64,000 nucleotides of DNA, taken from Aplectana chamaeleonis (taxonomy: Eukaryota; Nematoda; Chromadorea; Rhabditida; Cosmocercidae). The stretch lies in contig JAPDOI010000010.1 in assembly GCA_029168955.1 (NCBI GenBank), positions 2,186,001 to 2,250,000 on the forward strand, in the 5' to 3' direction. Every line of letters starts with the position of its first letter. Positions within the stretch are counted from its first letter, which is position 1. The position numbers and the translations under genes are program-made. Below, one piece after another: positions 35,777 through 46,071 of this stretch. The notes below the pieces were generated by a model. The model worked only from the letters and a program-made list of their open reading frames with translations. It was not told the DNA's origin and made no database searches.

Positions 35777-36931
35777 TAATCGAAAATAGAATAATATTAA
35801 ATGCAAAGCAGGGTTAGTTAAGGGCCCAAGGAGAGAACGGAGCAATAGACAGTAGAATAGAGAGTAGAATACAATAGAGAGCAATAGAGAATGCAAAGAA
35901 CGAGGCAAGGTGATACTTGAGGATTTTGTGTACTTCTGGTGCGTTTTTCTCAATTTCTACGTCATTTTAGTTCTACCCGGGGGCCACTTAAACAATATAG
36001 TGAGTAGTCACAAAATGGAAGACTATCGTGAACACTGCCTTCAAGAGAGGAAATACATTCGGCAGTTTGACTGGCCGTGAGCGAACTTCGTATAAAGAAG
36101 TGTAAAAACAGTCTACAAACATCACCGTACTCCATGATACTGATGAATGACTGCACGAACACTTTGTTGCACAGTTCTTGTCAAAGTTATGAATTGAGAT
36201 CCGTGAAAATGGGGATCTCGCTTCTGCTTAGAATATTCGTGACTCTTTACTAGAACTACTAGGTTCAGCACTAACAGAAATCGAAGCTATGCTTTGATTG
36301 AAATTCATATGAATACTCACGATTTCATGTCGTGGTATGCATGACATACCATGCGATCTTAGGGGAAACAGCTGTGATAGCACCCGATGGACGATAGGTA
36401 TGAACGCCTATTTCTTGACTTTTTCGCTTTTAGCAAACGGATTCTCTAGACTTTTTGTGGTAATGAGAGACTTCTAATGCTGAAAATCAATTTTGTGAAG
36501 TTGCTCGCCAAAATCAGTCTAAAAACGTGAGTAACATAACTTATGGATACTAATTTGGCTCTATACTATCACACACATTTTACATATATCATGGTTGATA
36601 AATACCCAAAGCTCTGTTTCCCATGCTCCCACATATGAACGAACACTATCGGACTCACTCTTCTACTGTGCTGCCATTTTTCTCCTGAATGCATGACCAA
36701 AATAAATGAATAATCTTTTCATGAATGTCGTTTCGAGCATATACGGTCTTGCCAACTGAGCGCTCAACTGGAGATTTCTCGAACGAATTTTCTGCAGAGC
36801 GCTCGGCACTCTCTCATAACAATGTATCCTCTGAATAGGCGACTTCAAACTCTTTTGGGTCTCCCTGACTTTGGGTACTTGCGAGAATCAGTGAAACATC
36901 GGCTTTTTGCAAACGAGTGGTGATTACACGC

Positions 36932-37121
36932 CAAATTCGAATTCCATTGAACGTATTGTCGGCGTGGATCCTAATGAGACATTGCCTTCCCTATTATAGG
37001 TTGGCGCAAACTCGGTGTATGCTATAACATAGATGCACCGAGTTTGCGCCAACCACCAATGGGGAAAGCAAAGTCTCCTTAGGATCCATGCCGGTGTAAG
37101 GTACATAGATTTGAATTTGCC
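36932..37121. repeat. array foldback hairpin, copy 1
   Basis: The core GGTTGGCGCAAACTCGGTG (36,999-37,017) pairs perfectly with 37,036-37,054. Pairing continues outward with mismatches through GGATCC and CCAAATTCGAAT/ATTTGAATTTGCC. Copies lie at 47,226-47,415 and 57,481-57,667. The perfect centre and looser flanks would suit a small-RNA hairpin or a MITE. Confidence 0.8.
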
Positions 37122-37950
37122 ATCCTTATGGGGAAATTATGTGTGCTTTATGCCAACATTCGAGAAGCGATGGAGGCTTTCTAACAAGTTCTGACGAGTC
37201 AAATCCTAATCTGAAATCAAGATTGCAAAGGACGACAAGGAAACCGAATATAGGCGAGCCCTCCCCATAATATGAGGATGCCTCAAACGAGTCTCAGGGT
37301 GTTTCATTACAAGTTTTTCCAGGCTGGGCTTTTCTTCTTCTTCTTTGCATTGTTAGAGTTTGAAGTCTCTTTGAGCAGAAAACTAAGTGCTTGGTAATGT
37401 AAGCGTAACTAGGCAACTCTTACATCGGTCGTGTACCTTAGCTAGAACAGAGCTATGGGCCCAAGTTCGTACGAAATTCGCCTACAAGATTGTACACCGT
37501 TTTTTTTTGGAATAAGATCTGCTGTATGCACTTTGCCAGGTAAGGAAGGAACACGACCTGATCGAACACGACCTTGTAGAGCCTCGTTTCATTACTAGAA
37601 TAACTTATGTCAATTGAGTCTTGTTCTTATGAATGCTGTTGTCCTCCTCCCAATTCACGATTCAGTTGCCCCTTGTTACTTTTCCGAAAATAAGGGTAGA
37701 ACCAATCGGACGGGCACCTATACAAAGCCGGTGACCAACCATAATGACCCACAGTGGCTTCCCTCTATAGGGGATCTTATGAAAGAAAATTAAAAATTTT
37801 GTGCACTTTGAACCCTTAAAGACAAGAAGCGGGAAATAGCTATACCAAACATGTTCCTTTCCTATCTTCCATTGCAGTATACCAATTCACTGGCGGTTTG
37901 CTTTCATCAATAACAAATTCTTCAGGCATTAAAATACAACGTATTGCGAC

Positions 37951-38584
37951 CTATTCCATGACAAAGGAACAATGGATATTAGAGAATAACCAAGAAATTT
38001 TCTCAGCGAGCAAGAGGAACCTATCGTCAATCTCTGGTTGGGGAAAGCCGCGAGGCTGCAATGATAGCTGTATCATGAAACACGACCGGCTGAGAAAATA
38101 CAATTGTAGAAATGGAGGTGCAACCACTCCGCTCACAAGATACGAGGTAACAGTTGCAACACGGCTTCCTCGAGATAGGATACAGGCTATACCAAGGCTT
38201 TCTTGCGGATGCTCTGCCAGAGTAACTTTCTGACGGAAAAAATCAGAAGGAGCGGAAGTCATTAATAAATCGGACCGCGTATTTAGAAATGTTTGTACAT
38301 GATTCGTAAAGTAGGATAACAGTTGCTGATAACGTTTATCATTGCATTCTAGTGGTATTTTTCCAGAGGGAGTTCTATTTTTTGATTTCATTCGTAGAGT
38401 AAGCGGCAGAGACTATTCTTGTACCATGTAAGTCGCTATTCGTGCATTGTTCACCATGACCATGTTCCCGATATACATTGAGTGTGCCGTCGCATATCCA
38501 AACTTTCCACATAGCCATTGCGTCGTCATTGCTGAGATGTTTCACTAGATTACTCTTTACTCGCCAGAGGGTGGAACGAACCAA
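37951..38584 (-). other. hypothetical minus-strand frame of the array unit, copy 1
   Basis: Two frames (38,375-38,584 and 37,951-38,391) meet near 38,380 at a T run. In copy 2 the run is one base shorter and the frame passes through (NEIKNRTPSGKIPLECN). The peptide has no domain that I recognise. The opposite strand also holds an open, Cys-containing frame (37,898-38,233). It may be a decayed gene; coding status is unproven. Confidence 0.3.
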
Positions 38585-38798
38585 AGTATTGATTATAAAC
38601 GGTCACAGAAAACTGGAGACCAGGAACATCATCATTCTTTCATACAAAATCAACACAGGAAGCATTGCGTGAGGTGACATCTCATTTGCATCCTGTACAC
38701 TACGGCGAGTGTCTGAGTGTGGAAGTTGGTCTATGCAAAACAATACAAAATGAGGCAATATTTTTGTCCTGCACTTCGTTACGTGAGAAAAAAGCAAT

Positions 38799-38972
38799 AT
38801 GGAGAATAAGTTCAGTACTGCCGGTGAGAAGATTAGAAAGCGTGTGAGGCGTGCGAGGAAGATGCATGAAACGAAAAAGGAAGAGAGAAAGGGAAGAGAA
38901 AAGAAAAAGGACGCCATGGAGGAGGATGAGAAGAAGCAAGAAGCTAAGACGAAAAAAAGGAGGAGGCTATGA
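38799..38972 (+). other. Lys/Glu/Arg-rich frame of the array unit, copy 1
   Basis: The 57-residue highly charged peptide (MENKFSTAGEKIRK...) is helical and basic in character. Downstream, a second frame reads MADFAKAMQADKKEE and ends in KFKRSF; it is joined to SPEDEK in copy 3 but out of frame here because of A-run length. No function is inferred. Confidence 0.3.
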
Positions 38973-39692
38973 AAAGCCCTGAAGACGAAAAAAGCCTCGA
39001 GGACTCAACGAAAAAACACGTCGGCGCACTAACACCTACAGCATGAGCATGGCTGACTTTGCAAAGGCAATGCAAGCCGACAAGAAGGAGGAATCACAAA
39101 AGATTAAGTTCAAGCGGAGTTTTTAGGTAAACTTTATTGCAAATTATGTGGCGTACTAAAAAATTTCATAAAACGTGTGCCGACTAAAATTATTGTTGGG
39201 CAAACAAAGAATCGTTTCGTGCCGGTTTTGCTCTTGATAGCTACATACTGGTACTGGTACTAGTGAGGACCTACAAACTGCCTGACCATGCAAACCTACA
39301 CCACTTCCGCGAAGGAGATGTCAAGGCTAAACCAACCCATCATCATGTGGTGGGCCTTAGGATATCAGCTGTTCACTCGTCGAAATATCGTCACCACTGT
39401 TGCATCATGTTACAACAATTATTGTAAATGCCAATGAATTCATCTCCGCTTTGAAAAATTGTGAGCTTCAAAGACGCGAGCAAACCTGAATTTTAGCGCC
39501 TCGTTTCTTTACTCTAATGTCAAAAACGACGAAACGATTTCTGCAGCGCTGGAACCCCTTGATCGACATCAAACAATTATTCACACCTTCCGATTGACAC
39601 ATAACGATTTAAGAAAGTTGCTGGCAGCAATACTATGGTTCAACATTGTTCTGTAAAATAGAGAGGTCTATCATCAAAAATAAAGACCCGCC

Positions 39693-39953
39693 ATGTGCTT
39701 TAGGATCACGCCGTGCCTAGCCATCGTCTATCTGGATACAGTAGAACGAAGATCATTCTCCAGTGGAATCCTATTCTTCAAACGTTCACGGTGTGTTCAT
39801 CGCAGAACCTGCACTCAAGAGGCAGGAGTAGAAGAGATGATAGTGCCAGAAGTGACTGATAACGGGTATACCACTTCTGCACCCATGTCCTGGTGGCCCA
39901 GGTTCAATCCTGGAAGAATGCTCCTGGCGGCACCATACGTTAATAAGTATTAG
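39693..39953 (+). other. hypothetical 86-residue frame, copy 1
   Basis: The translation is identical in all three units (also 49,990-50,250 and 62,555-62,815), while neighbouring frames differ. Given the low divergence overall, this is weak evidence for selection. No domain is recognised. Confidence 0.3.
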
Positions 39954-39964
39954 CCATGGCTGTA

Positions 39965-40040
39965 AGGTGGGCGGTGAAGGAGTCGAACCCACATCTGAAG
40001 CTTGTGTCCATTCTTGAACAACATGCTAACATCTCCAAAA
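39965..40040 (-). other. tRNA-like promoter boxes (possible SINE remnant)
   Basis: The minus strand has GGGTTCGACTCC, a good B box, and TTAGCATGTTG about 40 nt upstream, a weak A box. The acceptor and T stems do not pair, so it is not a tRNA gene. Repeated at about 50,262 and 62,827. Confidence 0.25.
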
Positions 40041-40512
40041 TATACGGAGAGTGATTGTGCAGAAAAGCTGTGTATACTGAGATGAAAACAAGGTTTGTCA
40101 GCTCCGGCAAACGGTGTACATGGTGGTGTATGTATTAGGGTGAGTCATAAGTTCTTGGAATTTTTCAAAATTCATATTAATTCGCGCGCGAATAGATCAA
40201 ATGCCACTTGTGCGCGGTTGTTTGCTAGGTAGATCAAACCTCGTTAATCAATACCTGCCAGCCCTCGAAAGTCCATCCGTTGCTCAGTAAAATGTCGGAA
40301 AAAGAGCACGCTCGCGTACTGATTCTTCACTGCTTCGAAAGGGTTTCACAGCTGCTCAAACTGTTAAGGAAATAAGGGTCAATTAAGGAAGGTATCGAAT
40401 TGCTGCCAGTACTGTGTACAACTGGTATCAAAAGTTTCGCTTCGGCAGCTGCTCTCTGAAGGGTATGCAACCGGCAGCCATGATTCGTGGCGAAATGGCA
40501 GTATACGTTCTT

Positions 40513-40922
40513 GCGAATATTCGAATATTACCACCAAAGTTCGGCCGAATATTTGAAAAAACGAATATTCTGATTTTCCGAATAAACCGAATATTCGAAA
40601 AAACGAATATTTTGATTTTACGAATAAATCGAATATTCGAAAAAGCAAATATCTTGTTTTCCGAATAATTCGAATATTCGAAAAAACGAATATTTTGCTT
40701 TTCCGGATGAGTCGAATATTCGAAAAAACGAATATTTTGATTCTCCGAATAAACCGAATATTCGAAAAAACGAATACTTTGCTTTTCCGAATGAACCGAA
40801 TATTCGAAAAAACGAAGATTTTGATTCTCCGATTAAACCGAATATTCGAAAAAACGAATAATTTGATTTTCCGAATAAATCGAATATTCGAAAATTCGAA
40901 TATTCATTCGAATATTATTCGA
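40513..40922. repeat. 41-42 bp satellite inside the outer mariner, copy 1
   Basis: About nine units of the type CGAATATTCGAAAAAACGAA plus TATTTTGATTTTCCGAATAAAC. Each is 42 bp, so both strands give periodic 14-residue frames (for example RIFEKTNILIFRIN), which are not genes. The block is flanked by AGTATAC on both sides (40,500 and 40,933), a possible 7-bp target duplication. Confidence 0.9.
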
Positions 40923-41352
40923 GTCGGACCAAAGTATACTGTCCACGTATGCAGCCGTGGTCATTGACCTCGCTTTCGTGTCAGTGGGCAAACAAGAGAA
41001 CAATGAGTCATGAGTACTGTTCTACTTCATATATTTTGCTTCATTCGTGTCTATTGCTTCAACTGTTCATTCGTGATCACTTTCTAGAAAGACAGCTTTC
41101 TGGGATGAGCCCAAGAACTGAGCAGGACATCAATCTACCCCGAACAGTTCACAAATCTGTGGAGAAGTCTGACATAACTTGCCACGTAAATTCTCTTTTT
41201 TTCAAATCTGTAGCAGACTGTGAAGATTTCTGCATTGCATTGCAAGAGTACCCTTTGCGAGCTTGATTTAGCACAGTTTAATTGATTTTCGTGAAAACGT
41301 ACCGCGTCAAATTTCTGCAAAAAAAAGCGTTTTGTGGCGTTTCTTGCCCATA

Positions 41353-42630
41353 CCAGGTTGTTCAATAAGCTTTGTCGTTCGAGAGGAAAAACACAACCTT
41401 GTGGTTCAATATACACTTTATTATTAAGTATAATCTCCCTGAAGATTAAAACACTTGCTCCAACGATGCTCCAATCTGTGGATCCCATCCCTGAAGTGAG
41501 AATCCGGAAGGCCTGCAAAATACGCTTCAACAGCCGTTATGACCTCTTCATTTGATGAAAAACGCTTGCCACGCATAAATTTTTTGAGTTCTGGAAACAA
41601 ATGGAAGCTGCTGGGTCAAAATCTGGTGAATACGAAGAATGCTCCAACAATTCGAACTTTAATTCATGGATTTTAGCCATTGTCAAAATGCTCTTGTGAC
41701 ACGGTGCATTGTCCTGATGAAGAAGGATTTCTTCTTCTGCAAAGCGGGTTTTTTCACGAATTTTTTCCTTCAACTGGTCCAAAGGGTTACAATAATGTGC
41801 AAAATTACTTGCTTGACCAGTTCGCAAGTAATCCATAAACAAAATTTTGTTTCGCATCCCAAAGAACTGATGCCATAACCTTCTTGGCCGATTTCCGGAC
41901 GCGAACTCGTTTCGAAGCCGAACGAACAGGTTCACACCATTCTTTAGCCTCTTGTTTCGATTCATGATCATTTTGGTAGACCCGATTCTCATCCATAGTG
42001 ATGAATCGACGCACGAAATCCACTTTATCCTTTTAAAAACGCACCAAATGTTGCTGAGAAAGTCGCATTAGAATGTGTTTTTGTTCCATTGATAGCGAAT
42101 GCGGCACCCATTGTGCACACAGCTTTCTAAAACCCAAAATTTTCCTTAAAATAAGGCTCACACTGCCTAACGAGATGTGTGGAGCCTCTACTAAATCTTT
42201 CTCAGTCAATCGACGATCGTCCAAAACCATATCCTGTATTTTGGCTATGATATCTGGTGTTGATGCGCTTTTTGGACGTCCTTTACGTGGATCGTCTTCA
42301 AGGCTTTAACGACCACGTTTAAAATCAGCAACCCATCCTTCTACTGTTCTTATTATAGGTGAACAATCATGATACACCTTTTATATTCGTTCGCGAATTT
42401 CTTTTTTGCTACACCTTCCAAAAATAAGAATTTTGGCACTGCACGATATTCAAATTTTTACATTGCTGTAACACGGCGACACTAAATGGCTTTTAAACAA
42501 AGAATGAATGGACGGATTGAAATGAAACTTCACATACCATAATATGAAGAGTGTACCAACAAAACAAAACAATTTGGGCTAGTAGCAACGCCCTCTCTTC
42601 TCGAACGACAAAACTTATTGAACAACCTGG
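41353..42630 (-). mobile_element. inner mariner element, copy 1
   Basis: A 1,278-bp element with 32-bp TIRs (CCAGGTTGTTCAATAAG ...) and TA at both ends (41,351-41,352 and 42,631-42,632). The minus-strand transposase is present in pieces: RKGRPKSASTPDIIAKIQD, LTEKDLVEAPHISLGSV, RRFITMDENRVYQNDHESKQ (first Asp), EILLHQDNAPCHKS (second Asp), SYSPDFDP. It has stops near 42,032 and 41,800 and a frameshift near 41,600. Where the third catalytic Asp is expected the shifted frame gives Ser. Normal mariner length, dead. Confidence 0.9.
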
Positions 42631-42878
42631 TACAAAGCGCCGCATCGCCATATCTCTCTTCAAAATTAACGAAATGAGTTTTTGTTAGTTTTCGTATTCC
42701 TCTCAGTGAAGCGAATGCAATGGTGCGTGTAGACAGGGAGAGAGTCTTTCCGACTTCGATATCCTGTTGAAATATGTATATTTCCTTCAAATTTCACAAG
42801 GACCAACCACAGGTCAGAACATGAAAGATTTCCGCTGTCATGATTGTCTGACCAGTTTATAATGAGGGATTTTGTGGT

Positions 42879-43099
42879 GCAAATATGAGCATTATCCTAG
42901 AAGGGGGGGGGCACTCAGGATTCAAGTCACAAATGAAGTGATCCATCGATCGGTAGCGCTACCAGTCGAAGTATTTCTATAGAATTTTAATAGCAACAAT
43001 GCTTGACAGCAATATCAAGCATTTTCTATCAGGTTTTTGTTCATTTCTATGAGTGAATCCTGAGTGCCCCCCCCGTCTAGGATAGAGCCCAAATATGCA
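42879..43099. repeat. G-run MITE-like foldback, copy 1
   Basis: Arms TATCCTAGAAGGGGGGG...CACTCAGGATTCA and its complement near 43,053-43,099 enclose about 125 bp. Pairing extends outward through CAAATATG. It lies in the loop of the larger foldback. Confidence 0.75.
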
Positions 43100-43519
43100 T
43101 TTTTTCGATGCAATTCTGGAGTTGAATCCATTACTTAGCAACACTGTCGTATACGACTCAATATAAGCAACTCAGGAATTTCTTCAAAATTGAAATCTGA
43201 CTACTTTGAAGCAAGCTATGGCGATGCGGCGCTTTGTGAGCGTGAAAAACGCCGCAAAACGCTTTTTCTGCAAGAAAATTGTACTATAAGGGGTCCAGGC
43301 TGTTGAGCACAGCGAAGCCCTGGTCTGCAATTCTACTAACGCGTGCATCCTAAAGCACGCCCACAGGCACGCCGCGAAGCGGCGTTGGTGCGTACCTTGT
43401 ACATGATATTACATGCAAATCCACAGGAACGGTAACAGACGGCTCAGGATCAGCCACCACCGGTGAGTTTTTGCACCGACTTTGCGTGATATAGATACTT
43501 ATCGACCGGACTGGTTACA

Positions 43520-44077
43520 TGCGACGAAAACATGTATAGCCGTCTATGACAATAGAGGCTAGAGGAATCGTATGTATCGTATACTTAGTAGTGCAACGTC
43601 GGGATATCCACGGAAAAAAGGGTCTACTGACCGTTTTTTGGTCCACTGATGGAGTTGTGTTCTGGAAATTACTTCCGCCAGGAAAAACTATAGATGCTGA
43701 CTACGTCTGCCAAGAACTAGGGGAAATGGTCACCAACGCGGAGAAAAATGGACGAAAACGTGACCAGATCCTACTGCTCTGGGACAACTGCCGCCCACAC
43801 ATAGCGAAAAAAAACTTAAGAAAAATGGAAGGAGCTGCAGTTGGAAACTCTCCCTCATCCAGCCTACAGTCCAGATATTGCTCCATCGGACTACCATTTA
43901 TTCAGAAGCCTCGAATACTGGTTGAGGGAAAAGCAGCTTAAGACCGAAGAGCACTTGAGGACCGAGTTGGACGCTTTTTTTGCATCGAAGCAGCACTCAT
44001 TCTACGACTACGGTATTCGAAGTCTCGCTCTTCGTTGGCAGAAAGTTGTTCGTTGTAATGGCTCTTACTTTGAATAA
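43520..44077 (+). pseudogene. outer mariner transposase, catalytic half, copy 1
   Basis: LVTCDE (first Asp) at about 43,512 is followed after a damaged stretch by VQRRDIHGKKGLLTVFWSTDGV and LLLWDNCRPHIAKK (second Asp). After a frameshift near 43,830 comes LPHPAYSPDIAPSDYHLF (third Asp; D,D34D family signature) and IRSLALRWQK. The stop is at 44,077 and the TIR follows 40 bp later. Confidence 0.85.
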
Positions 44078-44150
44078 ATTTGTTACCTTGTGTTTAAGAA
44101 AAAAATAAAAATAAAAAATTTCAAGAACTTATGACTCACCCTAATAGACA

Positions 44151-44381
44151 GAGACGATCTGCACTGAACACCATGCTCAAGAACAACAAGCTGCGTCTAG
44201 TGTTACCGCACAACAGGGGTCCCTAAAAGCACATTTGCAAAGGAAGTTAAACGAAGCACTTGAGCAAAAGTGGCTTTCTCCGGGAAATAAACGGCAGGAT
44301 AGAGATTACGGATTATTCAAGGCTTATTGCTTCACACTTCCTAGTGTGACTATCCCTCTATCAAACACCCGCCGCACATAG
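44151..44381 (+). other. hypothetical 76-codon frame after the outer mariner, copy 1
   Basis: An open frame (EHHAQEQQAASSVTAQQGS ... LNEALEQKWLSPGNKR) without an ATG, preceded by an in-frame stop at the mariner TA. It looks like a low-complexity to helical protein piece; copy 2 keeps it open with one Leu-to-Phe change. It may be an exon or remnant. No family is recognised. Confidence 0.3.
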
Positions 44382-44897
44382 ATCACATAGAACACATCGA
44401 ACGCCTTCAGAAGCGTTGAGAGTCGTAAGCAGTGAGACCCTCGTTCCTAGTGTTTTCTGTATCAAAACGTTAACCTTGCCGAGCATTTGCAGAAGGTTTC
44501 CCTCGTTCGCTGGAATGCCCTTTCTTGGATATTCTCCTTTATTGGTTGTATCTATTTGCTGTACAATAAGTCGCGATGTATTTGAAGATCTAGAAAAGTT
44601 CTTGTCGAAGAAAGCTAACCACCATTAAATTTAGTAAGAAGTCTCATCTACACTGCAATGGAAGATAGATAACGAACAATTCAAATGTGATTAAGGAATA
44701 GTTCGATTCCGCCATTTCTATACCAAAAATGAAGTAATCGTCTGACGGCCACAGAATTTTTTTCCTCGAAACTTTTATATAGTATAGTTTTATGGTCAGT
44801 GTAATCGTCATTGAATATTCCTGAAACGTTCTCCGGACGACTTCTTCAATAGTTATACTTCTTTTTCCTCATTCACACACTATTTCCGATTTCTCTG

Positions 44898-44944
44898 TCA
44901 GCTCGCGTTATGTTGCAGTTCTACGCGAACTTACCGCGAGCTGA
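44898..44944. repeat. 10-bp perfect stem hairpin
   Basis: TCAGCTCGCG and CGCGAGCTGA flank a 27-nt spacer; repeated in copy 2 near 55,157-55,203. Confidence 0.6.
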
Positions 44945-46071
44945 AAAAAGTACGAAAAATCTTCAGAAATTTTCTTCTAGATCAATGTTTTTCCAAGAAA
45001 GACAGAATGAACCATTTTTCAGGAAATTTTTTTCGCACTTTGCGAATCTAGTGGCTCATAACGTGGCGAGCGAGTGCGTAGTTTCAGCAATGCCTGGTCT
45101 ATTTCCTGAAAATCTTCAAGTATAAAGCTCGCGTTTAGCTGCAGTTTACACCAAACTTACCGCAATTTGCCACGCGTTTTCAAACCCATTCACTACCACC
45201 CCAGATAAGCCAAAAACCCGTATAACGGTTAAGGCACAGGACACTCAAAAAAAACTGAGATTTCATGCTTATCTTGGAGAGAGTCACACGCTGATCAAAG
45301 GGGTATCTCTGGAATAGTTCAAGACCCCCTTTTGAACAGAATTGTGGCTCTTCATAGATGCCTAGATTTTGAGGGTGAAAAATTGGTGGACGAGTTGTCT
45401 CACTGTCAGGCCTGTATTTCTCTTCATTCGCAATCGTTGCGCGAGAACGAGCCAGGATAAGACGACAGCCCGACAATGGGCTGAAAAACGAAGACTTGTT
45501 GAAATTCATCTATCCATCGAGCCGCTATCGAGCTCGAAAATCTGTTAGGGGGTCAGGCCTGTGGTGGTCGCTTGTATCTAGCTTATTTGGAGGAATCGAG
45601 ATCTCGCATTTGGCACGTGCTATACGGGAGTTGTCTTCGACACAATTACATGAAAATCTCAAAATTGATGTCTTAGGGTGTACCGTGCCTTTAAGTGAAC
45701 AACGGATAGTCGGATTACCCCTAGAGCGTACATGGCCGCTAGCACAGACGACGTTTCCTTTCAATGTTCTGCCGAGTTTTGCCGGAAAAATGGCAAAAAT
45801 TTCGGCAAACGACAAACGGCAAAAAAGTCCCAAAAATGGCCGACAAACGGCAAACGGCAATTGCCGCACATATGTACCTGTTCACGATGATATTCGTCCC
45901 CTAGTTTTTCACACAAAACAATGCCTTCGCCTCCAATTGTTACCAAAATTACGAGGAAACGGAGACAAACGCATTAAAACGTCGTATTTCAGTGACATTA
46001 TGCCATAACGGACTAGTTGTCAGGTTGGATAAACATGTTCATGGTGGTTGTCACCGGTGGAATATTGGGTC
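44945..46071. other. end of array unit, no gene recognised
   Basis: Short frames only (for example 45,496-46,008, no known domain) and a GGCAAACGGCAAACGG-type low-complexity patch near 45,790-45,870. Confidence 0.4.

Larger units (their letters stand above)
41313..43283. repeat. foldback arms disrupted by the inner mariner
   Basis: The right arm 43,195-43,283 is the inverted copy of a left arm that is split in two, 41,313-41,352 and 42,631-42,675. The shared blocks are AAGCGTTTTG.GGCGTTT and CAAAGCGCCGCATCGCCATA. Removing the inner mariner plus one TA makes the arms line up without a gap. Confidence 0.85.
40135..44144 (+). mobile_element. outer mariner element of the array unit, copy 1
   Basis: The ends are inverted repeats (TTAGGGTGAGTCATAAGTTCTTG at 40,135; its complement ends at 44,144) with TA on each side. 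The N-terminal helix-turn-helix region of the transposase is visible at 40,292-40,500 (SEKEHARVLILHCFE, then TVYNWYQKF) and the catalytic half at 43,520-44,077. About 3 kb between them is foreign: satellite, foldback, G-run MITE and the inner mariner. It is about three times the normal mariner length because of this load, and inactive. Confidence 0.9.
35778..46071. repeat. tandem array unit, copy 1 (10,294 bp)
   Basis: Start and end are set at the AATCGAAAATAGAAT block, which recurs at 46,072 and 56,329; the phase is arbitrary. All parts of the unit recur in order with few differences. Before 35,778 the sequence switches to the mariner fragment, so this is the left edge of the array. Confidence 0.95.

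Noticed and set aside
35651..35953. Leu/Ser/Tyr-rich minus frame at the unit start (also 46,020 and 56,277)
   Set aside because: It arises from an AATAGAGAG-type low-complexity repeat; no independent support.
38603..38939. Hydrophobic Phe/Leu/Ser-rich minus frames that look like membrane proteins (also 48,896-49,330 and 61,643-61,936)
   Set aside because: They are antisense to a Lys/Glu-rich A/G-rich stretch, which always yields Phe/Leu/Ser on the other strand.
39965..40040. tRNA gene
   Set aside because: A B box is present but acceptor and T stems do not pair and no anticodon arm folds well; kept only as a weak SINE hint.
40379..40967. Frames with periodic FEKTNILIFRIN or SFFRIFGLF peptides (also 50,678-51,261 and 63,278-63,721)
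   Set aside because: A 42-bp satellite is divisible by three, so every unit repeats the same 14 residues on both strands; not a repeat protein.
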